Of a stretch of DNA of 64,000 nt, positions 22,804 through 34,117 are shown in pieces. Source of the stretch: Patiria miniata (Eukaryota > Echinodermata > Asteroidea > Valvatida > Asterinidae); the NCBI RefSeq assembly GCF_015706575.1, contig NW_024037052.1:496001-560000 (forward strand), written 5' to 3'. Position 1 is the first letter of the stretch; every line of letters begins with the position of its first letter. The position numbers and the translations under genes are program-made. Below the pieces are notes generated by a model that saw nothing but the letters and a program-made list of their open reading frames with translations, was not told the origin of the DNA and did no database searches.

Positions 22804-24888
22804 AACCGGTCTTAAACAAAGTGTAGAATACCGGCCAAGCACATATTTATTTCCATTCATAAATACCTCTTCGGTCAAAAAATCTAAACTTTTGGTCCAA
22901 AAGTCAAAGGAAGTTAAAACTTATAGATTTCTTACAATTTTGTTCAACAATTTTACTACACTTTTTTTTCTCGAAACGCCCATCTAGCTATTTCATGTTA
23001 TGTCCCTTTACATGGGTCAACTGTCGTAGGTCAACCAGCCCTAGTGTCAACATATCTAAACTCAACTTTGATTGGCTGGCCCGTGGGGTCGCATACAATT
23101 TGCATGTTCGGATATATCAGACATTCGTAGTGAGGCTCTGTAAACATGATCGTTTGATCCTCGGACTACCCAGGAGGCTAGTTTTACCACTCAACTTGAA
23201 GCAGCTGATATTTGTATAATTAAGAGCTCAATGGTAGTTGCCCCAGTCTAGTCTTGGGAAGGTCTATGTACATTGTTTCAAGTTGAAGCTCATGAGATTG
23301 ATCAGTTGACATTCATGACATTGAATTGTATAGATTAGGGATAGGCAATGTGGCAATATTTATGAGGTTGGTACCTAGACAGGCTTGTAGGGGCATCAAG
23401 GTCTGCATATGCAAACCGCCCCCCCCCCCCCACCACACACACACACAGAAATAAAATCCACATTTTTGCTGAATATTTTTGTGAAGTAATTTGGCTCATC
23501 TATTACTTTCACCACTGCCTTTAAAAGATTACCTGCAACCATGATGCTTCAACTGAATAAAAATGACATAATAGTGCCATCCAGAGACTAATGTAATCAA
23601 GCCCCCCCCCCTTCCTTGAGTTTGTCAAACTGCAAGTCTTACCCAATTATATGTTGGTCTGGTGTCTTTACCCCCCCCCCCCCCCCTCGTGCATACATGC
23701 CTGGTATTGGCTCAACTGTGGCTTCTATTAGTGATTTCTTGATTGGTCAAAACATTCAACACGGTGGCACTGTGTGTAACAAACTAACAGACATGTATGT
23801 TGTACATATGTGCTTATCTTCAACCAAATTTGAATTCTTATACTGATAGGTTGATACATGAAACAGGCATGCAACTCAAAATTTACAAGAAAAGGAGGAA
23901 ATTCCAAACCACACAAGCCTTTGTACAGTATTTTTCAAAAATTGTAATGGCATTCATGAGAAGAAAAGAAAGAAGGAAATCAGCAGATCCAAGGAAAAAT
24001 TGCATGCCTGATGGCAACAACAGTGTTATTATCCCATAATGGGCCACACTGCACCACACAACGCAAGACGCTTGCTGCACGTACGTATGTGGTAGATGAA
24101 AGCTGAAACGTGACGACAGCGTGCACGTAACTGTGCATGAAGTGTGCTGGAAGATGAATTGTTAAACCCACTCACACTCATGGAACACACAAAATAAAGC
24201 GCTTGAATGCCAATCACAAATTTGTTCTGAAAGCTTGCATAGATCCTTTTAATATTCTACATTTAATTCCAAAATCCTTCACCATAAAAATAAAGTCCTT
24301 AAAATAGCCAACTTATTTTAAAAAGTATTTCACTGCAAAAATTCCAAAAGATATTAACAGTTGCATAAAATAATCTCTCTGTTCAATCCTTACTGCCAAG
24401 CATATCAATAGGGCTCACTCAATGACGGTCATCTCTTGATTGCTTATTTTACGCAATCAAGCACGCATTGCGCAGTGTTAAAAATGTTCCAAACACACGC
24501 GCTTCTTGCTTGAAATGTGTTTGAAATACGACACAGCCGATGTGCGTTATTCAGTTGATGCTCAAAATGTTGATGCATGTGGCTGGTCTGTAGGAAATGA
24601 CGTCATTTGAATGAGACCTATTGATATTGGACACCAATATAAGATTGTATGGTAGAATACATGTGACTTCATTGCATACACTACTTTGTACATCTCTCCT
24701 ACATTAGAACAACATGCAGGACATGACCCCAATACATGTACTTTTTGTGCATAGTTAATTGGAATAACAAGCTTGACACAAATGTTTGGAACAACAAATG
24801 GGTATTGAAGGACAACTTGCAAACTAGATGGTGAGAAGAGGGCACTATTTACCATTCTGAAATGAACAGGACTGTTCATGTAGTCATC
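22804..24888. other. Intergenic, no gene seen
   Basis: Contains C runs and a short CA tract (23419-23447), further C runs at 23601-23610 and 23670-23686, and AT-rich sequence. No open frame has plausible exon borders. Confidence 0.5.
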
Positions 24889-25470
24889 GAGGACAAAACG
24901 TGGACATCTGCGTTTCTGCTGTCAGAATAGCAGATTGAGTATTTTTTGAATGGTTCATTTTGTTCTGCTTTCCCGCCTTTGTGCTACCATAAATGCAGAA
25001 TTTACTGTTTAATAAAATCCACTGTAGTGCTTTTATGCTACCTGAAATGCAGATTTTGCTTTTCCTCCCTTGCTGGAGGGAGAAAAAGTGGACATCTGCT
25101 TTTCTCTTGTTCAAAAATCAGATCAAACCGTTTCTGACGTTTCCATTTCCTGCTTTTGTGCTACCCAAAATGTATATTTTTGTTTTTTGCTTTTCTCATT
25201 TCTTAGAACCAGAAAAGCAAAACGAACCTTTGGTAACTACCATTTGTATTCTGCTTTTGGTTAAAAGGAAAATGAAACGGTGCTTCTGAGAAAAATAAGC
25301 ACCGTTTCATTTTTCTTTGAGTGTAGGTTAACAGGGTTTTTTAGGCGTTCCCCCTTAAAGAGCTTCCACATCACAAAGTTACAAAATGAAAAATGTATTG
25401 TCGGAAAATGGCCATACTTCTGTTATCTGCTCTTCTGACAGCAGAAAAGCGATGTCCACTTTGTGTCCTC
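24889..25470. mobile_element. ~580-bp element with ~47-bp imperfect TIRs
   Basis: The left end 24889-24935 (GAGGACAAAACGTGGACATC...) and right end 25424-25470 are inverted and roughly 85 percent alike. The word GTGGACATCTGC recurs inside (25089) and GTGCTACC/TTTGTGCTACC words repeat. A second hairpin with 18-bp arms (25268-25285, 25297-25315, GAAAATGAAACGGTGCTT) lies inside. No transposase and no clear target duplication. Confidence 0.55.
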
Positions 25471-26421
25471 CTTGGGCCTTACCATAGTGTACCCAAAGTA
25501 TCGCATTTGAGAAGTCTTTGCTGTGCGCAGTAAACCCATATGTGAGCTGCACAAGCATTACTTCAATAACATCTGAACATACTGGCATGCAATTTCAGTA
25601 GTTATTGCCTCCATTTTAAACAGATTCAATTTCAAAACATTGACTATTTTGGCAGTATACATTGCCCCCACAATATAATGGAGCCTTTTCATGTCAAGGT
25701 TCCTGTGAGATAACAAATACAACAAACTCTCTCCAGTTTTAAGTAACCAAAGTAACTGTACATGTGGGCATTGTTATGTTAGTACTGTTACTATTCTACG
25801 CAGAACAACCGGCCATTCGTACTAAAGTGACAAAGTGACATCAGTTCTCACGTAGCACATGAACAAAAAGGAGCCTTTTTCTCTAAATGTTTGAAATCGT
25901 TCACAAGAACAGCGAATACAGCAGCTGAACTATCAGCATGCTAGCATCGGTGGATTTATAGGATCTCCTCCAACTGTTTCTAATCTTAAGTTGTCAGACA
26001 AGTCAATTATTAATAACATCAGACATACATGCACTGTTCTTGTGAATATCAGATTTTTGACCCAGGGTGGCAAAAAGGTTCACTTTTTCTATTCACTTGG
26101 CACAATAAAATGTTTATGCATAGGCCTTGGTGGGAAAGACAATAGCAACGAAGTCCTATGTCCAATTTGATTGAAAGTTTGATAAGGTTTCCCTGTATTC
26201 TCAAGATGTACAGTATCCACTCAGCTATAACTTCAACAGGTAAGTTGTTATGGATCTAACTTAAGATTTGGAGCAATTTTGTTTTTGCTTCAAAAAAAAA
26301 AACCCAAAAGGCACAAATATCACAAGATCCTATGCATCTTCAAACAGAGAATGAGGCTTCCCAAAGTTATAAGTCATTTGATCAAATGTGGAGACACAGT
26401 GAGGGGTGATTGTGTGTATTA

Positions 26422-26568
26422 CTAGAGATTCCTGAGGTCTGTTTCCACGCCATAGATCAGAGCCTTGAGTTGATGTAGCTCACTCTGCATCTTCTTTGAT
26501 CTCTTAGCTGTCTGATGAATATTATGCAGCATGAACATATCACCATCTTCCCCAACACCCACTGTCAC
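26422..26568 (-). CDS. CCDC77: CCDC77 last coding exon
   Basis: The acceptor CTGAACAG lies just upstream; 147 nt in phase 0 give 48 residues and TAG (26422-26424). The sequence starts VTVGVGEDGDMFMLHN and continues HQTAKRSKKMQSELHQLKAL, ending YGVETDLRNL. From memory of the vertebrate family this is the CCDC77 C-terminus, where a short heptad-like helix follows the YKATV block and the protein ends close to an E-L-R-L motif. The junction with the exon at 27541 is in phase 0 (QLYK|VTVG). No polyadenylation signal close downstream was obvious. Confidence 0.85.
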   Translation of the reverse strand: MTVGVGEDGDMFMLHNIHQTAKRSKKMQSELHQLKALIYGVETDLRNL

Positions 26569-26626
26569 CTGTTCAGCATGGCAACAAAACAAGAAGGGTT
26601 TACATTACAAAGCACTGACAATGATC

Positions 26627-26829
26627 CAGGGCTAGGGATGTAGTTGATTCCATTCACAAGTCCACCACAAGTCCAGACACAAGTAATTCGTGAGTCCATC
26701 ACAAGTCCAGGCACAAGATACACTGGATGCCTTTGTCAAAGCTCATTTGAATAGCTTGTGAGTTAAATTGGTGTTGGAGGACTTGTGGTGGACTTGCAGG
26801 GACTAGTGATGGACTCGACTACATCCCTG
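26627..26829. mobile_element. 203-bp hAT-like MITE in the last CCDC77 intron
   Basis: The right end is GACTCGACTACATCCCTG and the left end starts CAGGG, with AGGGATGTAGTTGA a few bases in; CAGGGATGTAG-type ends are common in hAT elements. The flanks CAATGATC (26619-26626) and CAATGATG (26830-26837) form a 7-of-8 target duplication. The interior has repeated ACAAGTCCA(C/G) words and their inverse. Confidence 0.7.
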
Positions 26830-27310
26830 CAATGATGTCCTTGCAATCTTGATTTCAGTGACAACATCATTATGGACTAAGATGACATAACATCTCACTA
26901 ACAGAATCTGCTTCTTGATTTAGTCAAGAGCACGTTTCATGGAATGCACCATTTTACTTTATATAATCGACATACAGATCGTTGTCATTTGATTGGTGGA
27001 ACTCACATCATGTGGCATTCGTTATTGCTCCCATTCACGCCGGGGCTCAAAAAGTCCCATTCGCCTATGGGGAATGGGAAATACTATTGAACAGTTAGGA
27101 TCATTCTTGTTCCATGACGCAGTTGTATGCAAATGCATGCTGGTGTGCGCGTTTAGCATTGCACGTAGCCAGCGTTGGGTTCAAACATTTTCGTGAAGGG
27201 GTGGTTTGGAAGAGAAAAATACATTTTCAACCAATTTTATATTGAAATAAAAGTTCAAATATCAAATGACAAGGATCTATGTGTCAGTTATATAAAACAA
27301 ATATAAAAGT

Positions 27311-27389
27311 TCGACATGTTTTTGTACATGGTGGAAGTGTGGCCTTTATTTATGGAGGTAGTCCAGTAAAATGGCCACATATGGGGCTA
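27311..27389. mobile_element. Solo end of the 58-kb foldback family
   Basis: It reads like the right arm of the element at 58125-58571 (TTTTTGTACATG, GTGTGGCC, GGAGG(T/C)AGTCCAGTAAA, ATGGGGCTA) with scattered changes. I found no matching left arm nearby, so it is a truncated copy. Confidence 0.6.
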
Positions 27390-27540
27390 AGCATGACCCA
27401 GCCTTTGGGGTACTTGTTCGCAGTGTCCGCACCACGATCTGCATGAACTGCACTATAGCTGACCAACATAGGAAAGTAGAAAACAGCAACGGACAAATGC
27501 AAACTAACAACATGACTGACATGAACAGACAATACTCCAC

Positions 27541-27693
27541 CTTGTAGAGTTGCTTCTCAACATCCTTGAGTTGGTTTCTCAAGATTCGGGTATCATTCTT
27601 GAAACCTTCTATCTCCAGATTCCGTCGCTTCTCCATGGCCTCATACCGCTGGTTCATCAGGTGTAAACGCTTAGCAAGCTTTTCCGTCTTATC
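27541..27693 (-). CDS. CCDC77: CCDC77 exon, coiled coil
   Basis: Acceptor TTATTTATCCACAG and donor CTACAAG|GTGGAG frame 153 nt, phase 0 at both ends, 51 residues. The peptide begins DKTEKLAKRLHLMNQRYEAM and continues EKRRNLEIEGFKND, then ILRNQLKDVEKQLYK. The core RYEA(M/L)E(K/R)RR..LE(I/V)EGFK is the most conserved stretch of CCDC77 and identifies the gene. It is helical throughout with heptad spacing and no membrane segment. The preceding family block (vertebrate ...LEEELARIREE...) was not found between here and 31088, although the phase (0/0) would allow direct joining. Confidence 0.93.
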
Positions 27694-28111
27694 CTGTGGA
27701 TAAATAACCACAAGAATGAATGGTACTAGAAACAGGTTTCGGCAATAGATCAGAAATGGCTTAAACTTTGCATGAGCAGTTGGTACTGTTTGAATATCAG
27801 AGTTTATTTTGTTCACTTTTCGATAGCAATCAGAACAATCCACTGAAGGGAATTTGAAGTCGGAATTCTATTTTTGATACATTTTGGTACCAACAAAATA
27901 GGATTACATAATAATCCTGTTTTAATCCTAAAAATGTGATAAATAGTGATATGACAGTATTCTACCAATACACACACACAAATATGTACTCATGCCATCA
28001 GTTTCTGTCATGAGAAAGTATAGGTCATGAAAAACTGACTGGACCTTTTTTTTTACGTTTTGCGTAATTTGTTTCGCTTCAGTGACTTCTAATATTTCAG
28101 CCTTCGAAAAT

Positions 28112-29744
28112 GTCCTTCCGTTACCGAAAAAATACATATTTTTAATTTATTTTCAAAACTTGCAGTATGAATGCAATGAAAGTTATTGTGCAAAGCAAGT
28201 TTAGGTAGGCCTTCAATATGACATTATAACTGACACTGCTGTACGTATCGTTTTTTAATTACAATTAATTAAATCCCGTCCTTCCGTTACCAAATTGGTA
28301 ACGGAAGGACGGTAACGGAAGGACAAATGTTATTTTTATCAAATGTAACGACATTTGTGCTCATGTTTGAAAAATGAAAATCACTGCAACTACATGCATG
28401 TATAATGCGCATTGAAAGGACATTCATGTGACCCACCTTCACAAAGCTGGTATGAGCAGGGCAAGGTGTTCATTACAAAGGATGGCACAGGCATATGTAT
28501 AACATGTACATGTACAATGTACATGTATGACAATGTACCGGTACTCATACATGTATGGAGTTGTTGCAGAAAATCAAATCATTAAGTTGCTGCTATCACC
28601 ATTCATGGACAATAGAGAAAGATACAATTTCTGTGAAGCCATTCCAGAAGCAAATTAAGTAAAAAATGAGATGGCAGAAAGTACCAGTGCTATTGGGCAC
28701 TTTCATACAATTTACATGTGTAAGACATGTGAGGTGCAATTTTTGACAAATTAAGTTAACAACTTCAGGCTGGATGTTTATAAGATAATTATTGTTAATA
28801 CTCTAAATCATTAAAATTTGATTTCAAACACTGAATTTAGAGTTCAATTAAAAGCAACACCTAAAACATTTTTTAAAGCACAATGATTCTGAAGCCATCA
28901 GTTCTACCTGTAGATGTTTTTAATGTACATGTAAGCTGGTCGCCCCTGCCCCCCCCCCCCCCCCCCACCCTTTAGGTAAACCACTGAACCTACTGGTGTT
29001 ATTATTAAAAGTTGTTGGTGAACATGTAACCAATATACTCAAGTGCTCAAATACTGTGTATTTAAAACTTTTAAGGATTAAGGTGATGGGTTTGAAGTCC
29101 ATTTCTGTAGTTGTCTTGTGTTCGTGAATTATGTGTTTTTGGTTGTTTTCATTTTTCATTTGTTATCATTAATTAGCAGGCTTCTATCTTTATCTCAATA
29201 GTTTCTTGGGTATAATTATTTATGCCAGGTCTGCATATTGTTGATTTCACATTCAGTTACACATTTCAGCAATTTATTTCACTTGTATAATTAGTGTAAA
29301 TTCACATTTTATTCATGCTATAATTGAGTAAACCTTTTGTCCTTCCGTTACCGTCCTTCCGCTACCAAATTATAATCCACTTAAGACATTGTAATTATAT
29401 CACCGAAACACTTAAAGTCAAATGAAAGGTGGTATAGTATAGATAAAGCCGCAGGGATTCCATTTCCTACCTTTGAAATATAATTGCCCCATAAAATTCA
29501 CAGAGTTTATGCAAAACGCGTGTAAGTTGGAAAACCCTCGTCCGTTTTACCGTCCTTCCGTTACCGACCTCATTAATATTCATAATTCATTAACGAGAGG
29601 TATGCATGCCCCCCAAAAGTGTGGAAATTGAAGGTAGCATTATAGCAATACCATTGTGACATTTGCTTGCTGTAACTAATAACAGTGGCTGTGATAGGCA
29701 CATTTGAAATTTTGTTTAATGAGCGAAAACGTCCTTCCGTTACC
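28112..29744. repeat. Eight copies of the 14-mer GTCCTTCCGTTACC in one intron
   Basis: Exact copies lie at 28112-28125, 28278-28291, 29339-29352, 29552-29565 and 29731-29744 (+) and at 28297-28310 and 28311-28324 (inverted); 29353-29366 has one change. Some abut head to tail, and one pair faces inward. They form two clusters about 1 kb apart, as subterminal repeats of a DNA transposon might. The GGAA core also resembles an ETS-type site. No transposase is visible between them. Confidence 0.8.
28490..28560. repeat. ACATGTAC-rich low-complexity tract
   Basis: Self-complementary TACATGTACA words are repeated and partly palindromic. Similar short tracts recur through the window (for example 53640-53660). 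Confidence 0.7.
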
Positions 29745-31087
29745 GTGGAATTGCCCAAAAGCAGTAAAAAATTCTGAGCTCTCCATAGGTTTGTGCACAA
29801 AAATGGACGCACCCAGCAGTGTACATTCTGTACAGTAAGTTAAGTCTCTAGTCATTTTAAGCTACAGTCCATCATTTGCAGCTATCCAAAAAGTAACTGA
29901 TGTAATTATCGTTGAAAAACATACTTGGTTGGTTGACAGTACTAAATTCTCTCTGAAATTATTCTTTCTGACATGCTGTCGTTTTGAAGAAATCAACAAA
30001 AGAAGGTCTTCAGACGCATCGTTGGAAATTTCTGTTAGTAGTTCGCTTTTTTATTTGGCGAAGCACGCACAAGCGTTGACACGATGCAAACGTGCGCGCA
30101 GTTGCCTTAATTCATCGTATCAGTGCATGACACCGCGTAGCTGCAATCGGCTCAATGAGAATGTGTCTCAATTCAGGCCCAATTCAAAACATGATTCAGC
30201 AACATGATTCAGCAACTTTTATTTGAAATCGAGATCCGCAGGCCCGGTTCTGTGTTTTTTTTGTCCCGTTCTGTTCACAAACTCATCTATGTTTCAAGTC
30301 ACAGACCATACAGGGATGAAACTGGCCTATGGGGAAAAAATCTGAAAATAGGCCGGCCAAAATTCTGTGTCCGAAATCTGGGCTGCGCCGCAAGTACACA
30401 TACGTACTATATGTACAATAAACTTCGTGTTCAATTTCTGGACATCGCCTCCTTTTTTTCTTTTACATGTACATGTAGATCCAAATGAAATTTTACGATG
30501 TGAAAAATGTTCAGTGTTTCCATAAGATTAAAAAGCCCGAATTAGGGTTGGAGTTTCTGACTCGTAATTAAAGAAATTCACATCTTACTTGAGACACGGA
30601 GAAAGTCAAGGAAAAAGTCCAAGACAACAAGTCCACTAACGCATGGTAGGTGGAACTGGAAAAAGTTTGGCATTAGGCCTGCCGTCTTTTTCGTACAACA
30701 ACTGCCGGTGAAATTTGTCTTCTATGCTCTCCTCGCCTTCCTCAAGATTTTGCATGGAAGAGATCGTCAGACTAAAACCACCACGTTGCAATCATTCAGT
30801 ATCATTTGTACAACACTGAATAAAGTAGATCTGCCAAAGTCCAAAATGCTCCTTATGTGCGATTACCCCAATAGTTTGATTGCAGCTTTTGAGGGGGCCA
30901 TTCAGTTGTGACTTTGTAACAAGATTCTTTTGTTTTGCTAACTTTTGAAAAAAAAATGATTTCTGAATGGAAAAGTTAGTTCTTTTTTTAAAGCAATTCA
31001 AACGAATTTGCTTGAAAATGATCATTATTGTATTGTATTTAACTTGAAATGATTTCTTTGTGCAGGAAGCTTCTCTATAATGCCCAC

Positions 31088-31307
31088 CTCAATTTCCAAG
31101 TTCTGTGTTTGTCTCTCTTCCAGTGCATGATCTGAGATGACTAAGACGTCATCTTTGGAGACATCTAGTTGTTCCTTACATCGATCCAGCTCCTGTAGTA
31201 GACGGTCCTTCTCTGCCATCCAGACTCGCTCCTGAGATCGTCCTTCATACTTCAGCTCTAGATAGTCCTTAGTGCTGTCATACAACATCTGCTGTGTACG
31301 ATGTAAC
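31088..31307 (-). CDS. CCDC77: CCDC77 exon, central coiled coil
   Basis: Acceptor CTTCTGTTAATAG and donor ATTGAG|GTGGGC frame 220 nt, entering in phase 2 and leaving in phase 0. After the split codon it reads LHRTQQMLYDSTKDYLELKY, then a helix containing ERVWMAEKDRLLQELDRC and ending ALEERQTQNLEIE. LH.TQ..LY(D/E)STKD(Y/F)L.L..E is a strong CCDC77 signature. It completes the AA|G lysine codon left by the repeated exon (NE-K|LHRT), which confirms both borders. It lies just 3' of the seven-copy array. Confidence 0.93.
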
Positions 31308-31443
31308 CTATTAACAGAAGAATGTCCATGACAAGTGATGTATGATGGTTGAACAAGGTAGCTGAATAAAGGATACACATTCTACTTTTGTTTAAAGAAC
31401 GGTAAGTGTCTTATTAGTCATTCATAAGATTTCATTTCATTTT

Positions 31444-31618
31444 GCGTCGGGGTGATGTAAATCAAATTAGGTTTTGCCCTTCACCGACATATAAACACTG
31501 TATACTCTCTGTGTTACCTCCCGAGTGAAAGTTGAAAAAAATCACTCCGGTCAAACCCATGACCCTCCTGCTTTCTAGTGCAGATGTCTTACCACTTGAC
31601 CACCGAGCTAACGGGATC
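31444..31618 (-). mobile_element. tRNA-derived SINE, minus orientation, at array start
   Basis: The minus strand shows a tRNA-like head (TAGCTCGGTGG A-box side, B-box side near 31550-31562) and a tail ending at GCGTCGGGGTGATG. The left breakpoint of the 2.7-kb tandem array (31528) falls inside this SINE. The 8-nt anticodon-like loop and missing acceptor stem rule out a functional tRNA. Confidence 0.75.
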
Positions 31619-31674
31619 AGTTGGCTGGTTCGAATCTGATGTACATAGCAGCGGGTACTACATTAACTATTCAT

Positions 31675-31815
31675 AAGATGGTAAGACATCTGCAATAGAA
31701 AGCAGGAGGTCGTGGGTTCGAGTCCCACCGGAGTGATTTTTTTCCAACTTTCACTCGGGAGGAAACACACTGAGAATACAGTGTTTATACATCGGTGATG
31801 GACAAAACCTAATTT
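31675..31815 (+). mobile_element. 5'-truncated tRNA-derived SINE, plus orientation
   Basis: It begins inside the anticodon arm (GGTAAGACATCTGC), contains the B-box GGTTCGAGTCC and runs into the shared tail TTTATACATCGGTGATGG. It faces the minus-strand SINE next to it, giving an inverted pair like the one at 1091-1792, and recurs in each array unit. Confidence 0.75.
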
Positions 31816-32339
31816 GGTTTTATTAGTCAATTGACTCATGTAATTTCAGCAAGCACACACTGCATATGCCTCCATGTTATTTTGGCAAGATGTGTTGCCA
31901 ATATACTAGTGTGGAAAGACTGTGGTTTCTAAAATAACTAAGATCAAAGTGCTTTACATTATTATTACCCCTGATCATTGGGCCAATGAAACATTGCAAA
32001 TACAATCTCAGCTTCCTGTGGAATATGGATTTTTATTCACGAGAAAGTCATTTTAGTCATGTTCCCTGACAGTATTTTATAAACTATTGAATAGGATGGT
32101 GCCAGACTATTTTTGCATTCTAGCCTCACTTTCAATTTTTATTTTAAATGTGGCTTAAAAACATTAGGGTATGTTTAACAACAAATTTAAATTTTCATTA
32201 AAGCAGACTGGTATTAATTTGTAATTAATTTTATGTCACTGCTTTAATTTCTCTTTGCAAGTTCCAAATATGAAGATTTTACCTCGCTTTCAATTTAATA
32301 TAGTCGACTCCTGAATAAAGCCCATACAGCTCGGTGTAG

Positions 32340-32560
32340 TCATTTCGACGCAAGGTAGCTAAAATCAATCACAATTGCGATCTCTGTTCTCACAGGTACC
32401 CATTTACTCCTGGGTGGGGCGAAGCAATGAGTGACAAAGTGTCTTGCCAAAGGGAACATGCACCATATCCCCAGGCTGGACTCGAACCCACAACCTGTAG
32501 AATTACCCGCAGACAACGAGTTCAATGCTCCAGACCATGAGCCAGGGCACTCCACATATT
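32340..32560 (-). mobile_element. tRNA-like SINE type 2 (unit 1; one per unit)
   Basis: The minus strand has a tRNA-like head with A-box-like TGGCTCATGG and B-box GGTTCGAGTCC (32478-32488), then a body containing TTGGCAAGACACTTTGTCAC and CACCCAGGAGTAAATGGGTA. The ~72-residue open frame across it, beginning MWSALASW in the other units, is SINE sequence and not a gene. Confidence 0.7.
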
Positions 32561-32858
32561 TAGAAATGTTTTGCCAATTCATGCAACAACACAAACACCA
32601 GGTAATATAATCTATTTGAAACCCTGCCCGTTGTCCAAACTGCACACATGTGCATTTATCTTTATTGGTACCTTCAAGGATGTAACTGGGGTCCAAGTTG
32701 CTGGAGGGCCCTAAAGGGACCTCAGTTTCTAGTAGGAGGCAGTCTTTGAGCAGAGGGGTCCATGCCCCTCATCCTCCTCCCCTATCATTAGCTATGCCAC
32801 TGGGCACCTTTGTCAAGTTCATTTAAGATTATAAGGAATCAATGAAGGGAGTTCCTAC

Positions 32859-33085
32859 TTTTCATTGAGGGAGTGAATCTTGGAGCGATCTCTCTCAATC
32901 ACAGTCTGCATCTCTTCCATCCTGACCCTACGATCCTCCAGCAAGGCTTCCGTCTGCTCTCTAGATAGCTCAGCTTGTTCCTTCATCTGAGATTGTAGAG
33001 CTTCAATCTGTAGCAACAGACTCTCTGGCTCTGCCTGCTGCTGGTCTGAATCAGGATGGACAGCTTTGGGCTGGGCGCTGTTGGA
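32859..33085 (-). CDS. CCDC77: CCDC77 repeated exon 2, copy 1 (3'-most)
   Basis: Acceptor CAATCCTCATTTCAG and donor GAAAA|GTAGGA frame 227 nt (in phase 0, out phase 2). The peptide begins SNSAQPKAVHPDSDQQQ, then ESLLLQIEALQSQMKEQAEL, SREQTEALLEDRRVRMEEMQ and ERDRSKIHSLNE. The core L.LQ(I/V)EALQ.Q..EQ..LSREQ.E.L.EDRR..(M/L)EE is diagnostic for CCDC77. A second acceptor 8 nt downstream (CAACAG|C) would make it 219 nt, phase 2 at both ends, and fits better with the upstream exon's alternative donor. This copy joins in frame to the exon at 31088. Confidence 0.92.
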
Positions 33086-33424
33086 CTGAAATGAGGATTG
33101 GAAAATATTGATGGATGGTAACAGGATCAACCTGCTGGTACAGACTCGGACAAAAGAAACCACCCTTTTGGAGATGATCTGATCAATTATCGTGATTGAA
33201 GCAACTTTACTGGGATAACGTATGTAACTAAACTCACTTCTCAGGGGAGTAACTACAGGTAATTTCATCAGCTGATCAAGGAATTATCAACACACCTACC
33301 AAAAGCTGCAACAGATATATATATTTACTATTAATACTATGAAAGTAAGTAAAGTCTGTCATTAGCCAATACATCTCCGGTTTCAAAGGCATGAAACGAC
33401 CGAGGATATTTTTTATCCCCCCTG

Positions 33425-33605
33425 GATAGGATGCCAGTCCATTGCAGGTTACTTCCCAGCTAATATCGGTACCTATTTATACTCCTGGGTGGAGAGAGGC
33501 AAGTGGGGGTGAAGTGGCTTGCCCAAGGACACACATATAACCGGCAACTAGATTCGGACCCCTGACCCTCTGATCATGAGTCACAAACCTTAACCATATT
33601 AATGC
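33425..33605 (-). mobile_element. SINE type 3 (unit 1; one per unit)
   Basis: A related body (CACCCAGGAGTATAAATAGG, CTTGGGCAAGCCACTTCACC on the minus strand) with a decayed tRNA-like head (GGGTCCGAATC). It shares the CACCCAGGAGTA core with type 2, suggesting a common SINE core domain. Confidence 0.6.
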
Positions 33606-33696
33606 TTAAAAAAAAACTTAAAATCCCATAGACCTTATAAATAGTTAATGCGATGCCCGCTGCCATGTACCAATACATCAGATTCGAGCAGCCAAC

Positions 33697-33860
33697 CGAT
33701 CCCATTAGCTCAGTGGTCAAGTGGTAAAACATCTGCACTAGAAAGCAGGAGGTTGTGGGTTCGAGTCCCAACCGAGTGATTTTTTCCAACTTTTACTCAG
33801 GAGGTAACACACTGAGTATTCAGTGTTTATACATCAATGAAGGGCAAAACCTGATTTGAC
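33697..33860 (+). mobile_element. Full tRNA-derived SINE (unit 1; one per unit)
   Basis: A-box TAGCTCAGTGG (33706-33716) and B-box GGTTCGAGTCC (33758-33768) have tRNA spacing. The anticodon arm TCTGC/GCAGG encloses an 8-nt loop, and the body then runs to ATCAATGAAGGGCAAAACC. A polymerase III promoter is plausible. No acceptor stem pairs, so it is not a tRNA gene. Confidence 0.8.
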
Positions 33861-34018
33861 ATACATTGTATTAATACTATGATCCACTAGTTTATCTGAC
33901 CAACAAATACTAAAAATGGGCCTGATATGGTTGGTATGAGATCTGAGGAGTGTTGGCTTTGCAATGTTTTATCAACCACCCTTTGCCTCAACCATACCGG
34001 TATGTAATCTCTACCTAC

Positions 34019-34117
34019 CTTTTGTGTTAGCAGTAACTCTGTGTTGTGCATTCCTCCGTGTTCTGTTGTTCTGTGGTCTGCTTGGCACTTCGGCTTTTAA
34101 ACCCAATATTTCACCCT
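34019..34117 (-). CDS. CCDC77: CCDC77 repeated exon 1, copy 1
   Basis: A T-rich tract plus CCAG precedes it and ACAAAAG|GTAGGTAGAG follows; 99 nt. Entered in phase 1 (from the exon at 52746) it reads EGEILGLKAEVPSRPQ, NNRTRRNAQHRVTANTK. The region fits the low-conservation linker that precedes the QIEALQ helix in CCDC77, so assignment rests on splice sites and frame more than on similarity. Two tandem donors exist (end at 34019 or 34015). The second gives 103 nt and leaves in phase 2. Confidence 0.6.

Noticed and set aside
29929..30207. 92-residue plus-strand frame MVDSTKFSL...
   Set aside because: No splice or promoter support; composition typical of intron sequence.
33706..33780. tRNA gene with A and B boxes (repeated in each unit)
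   Set aside because: No acceptor stem pairs, the anticodon loop has eight bases, and the sequence continues into a shared SINE body present in several copies.
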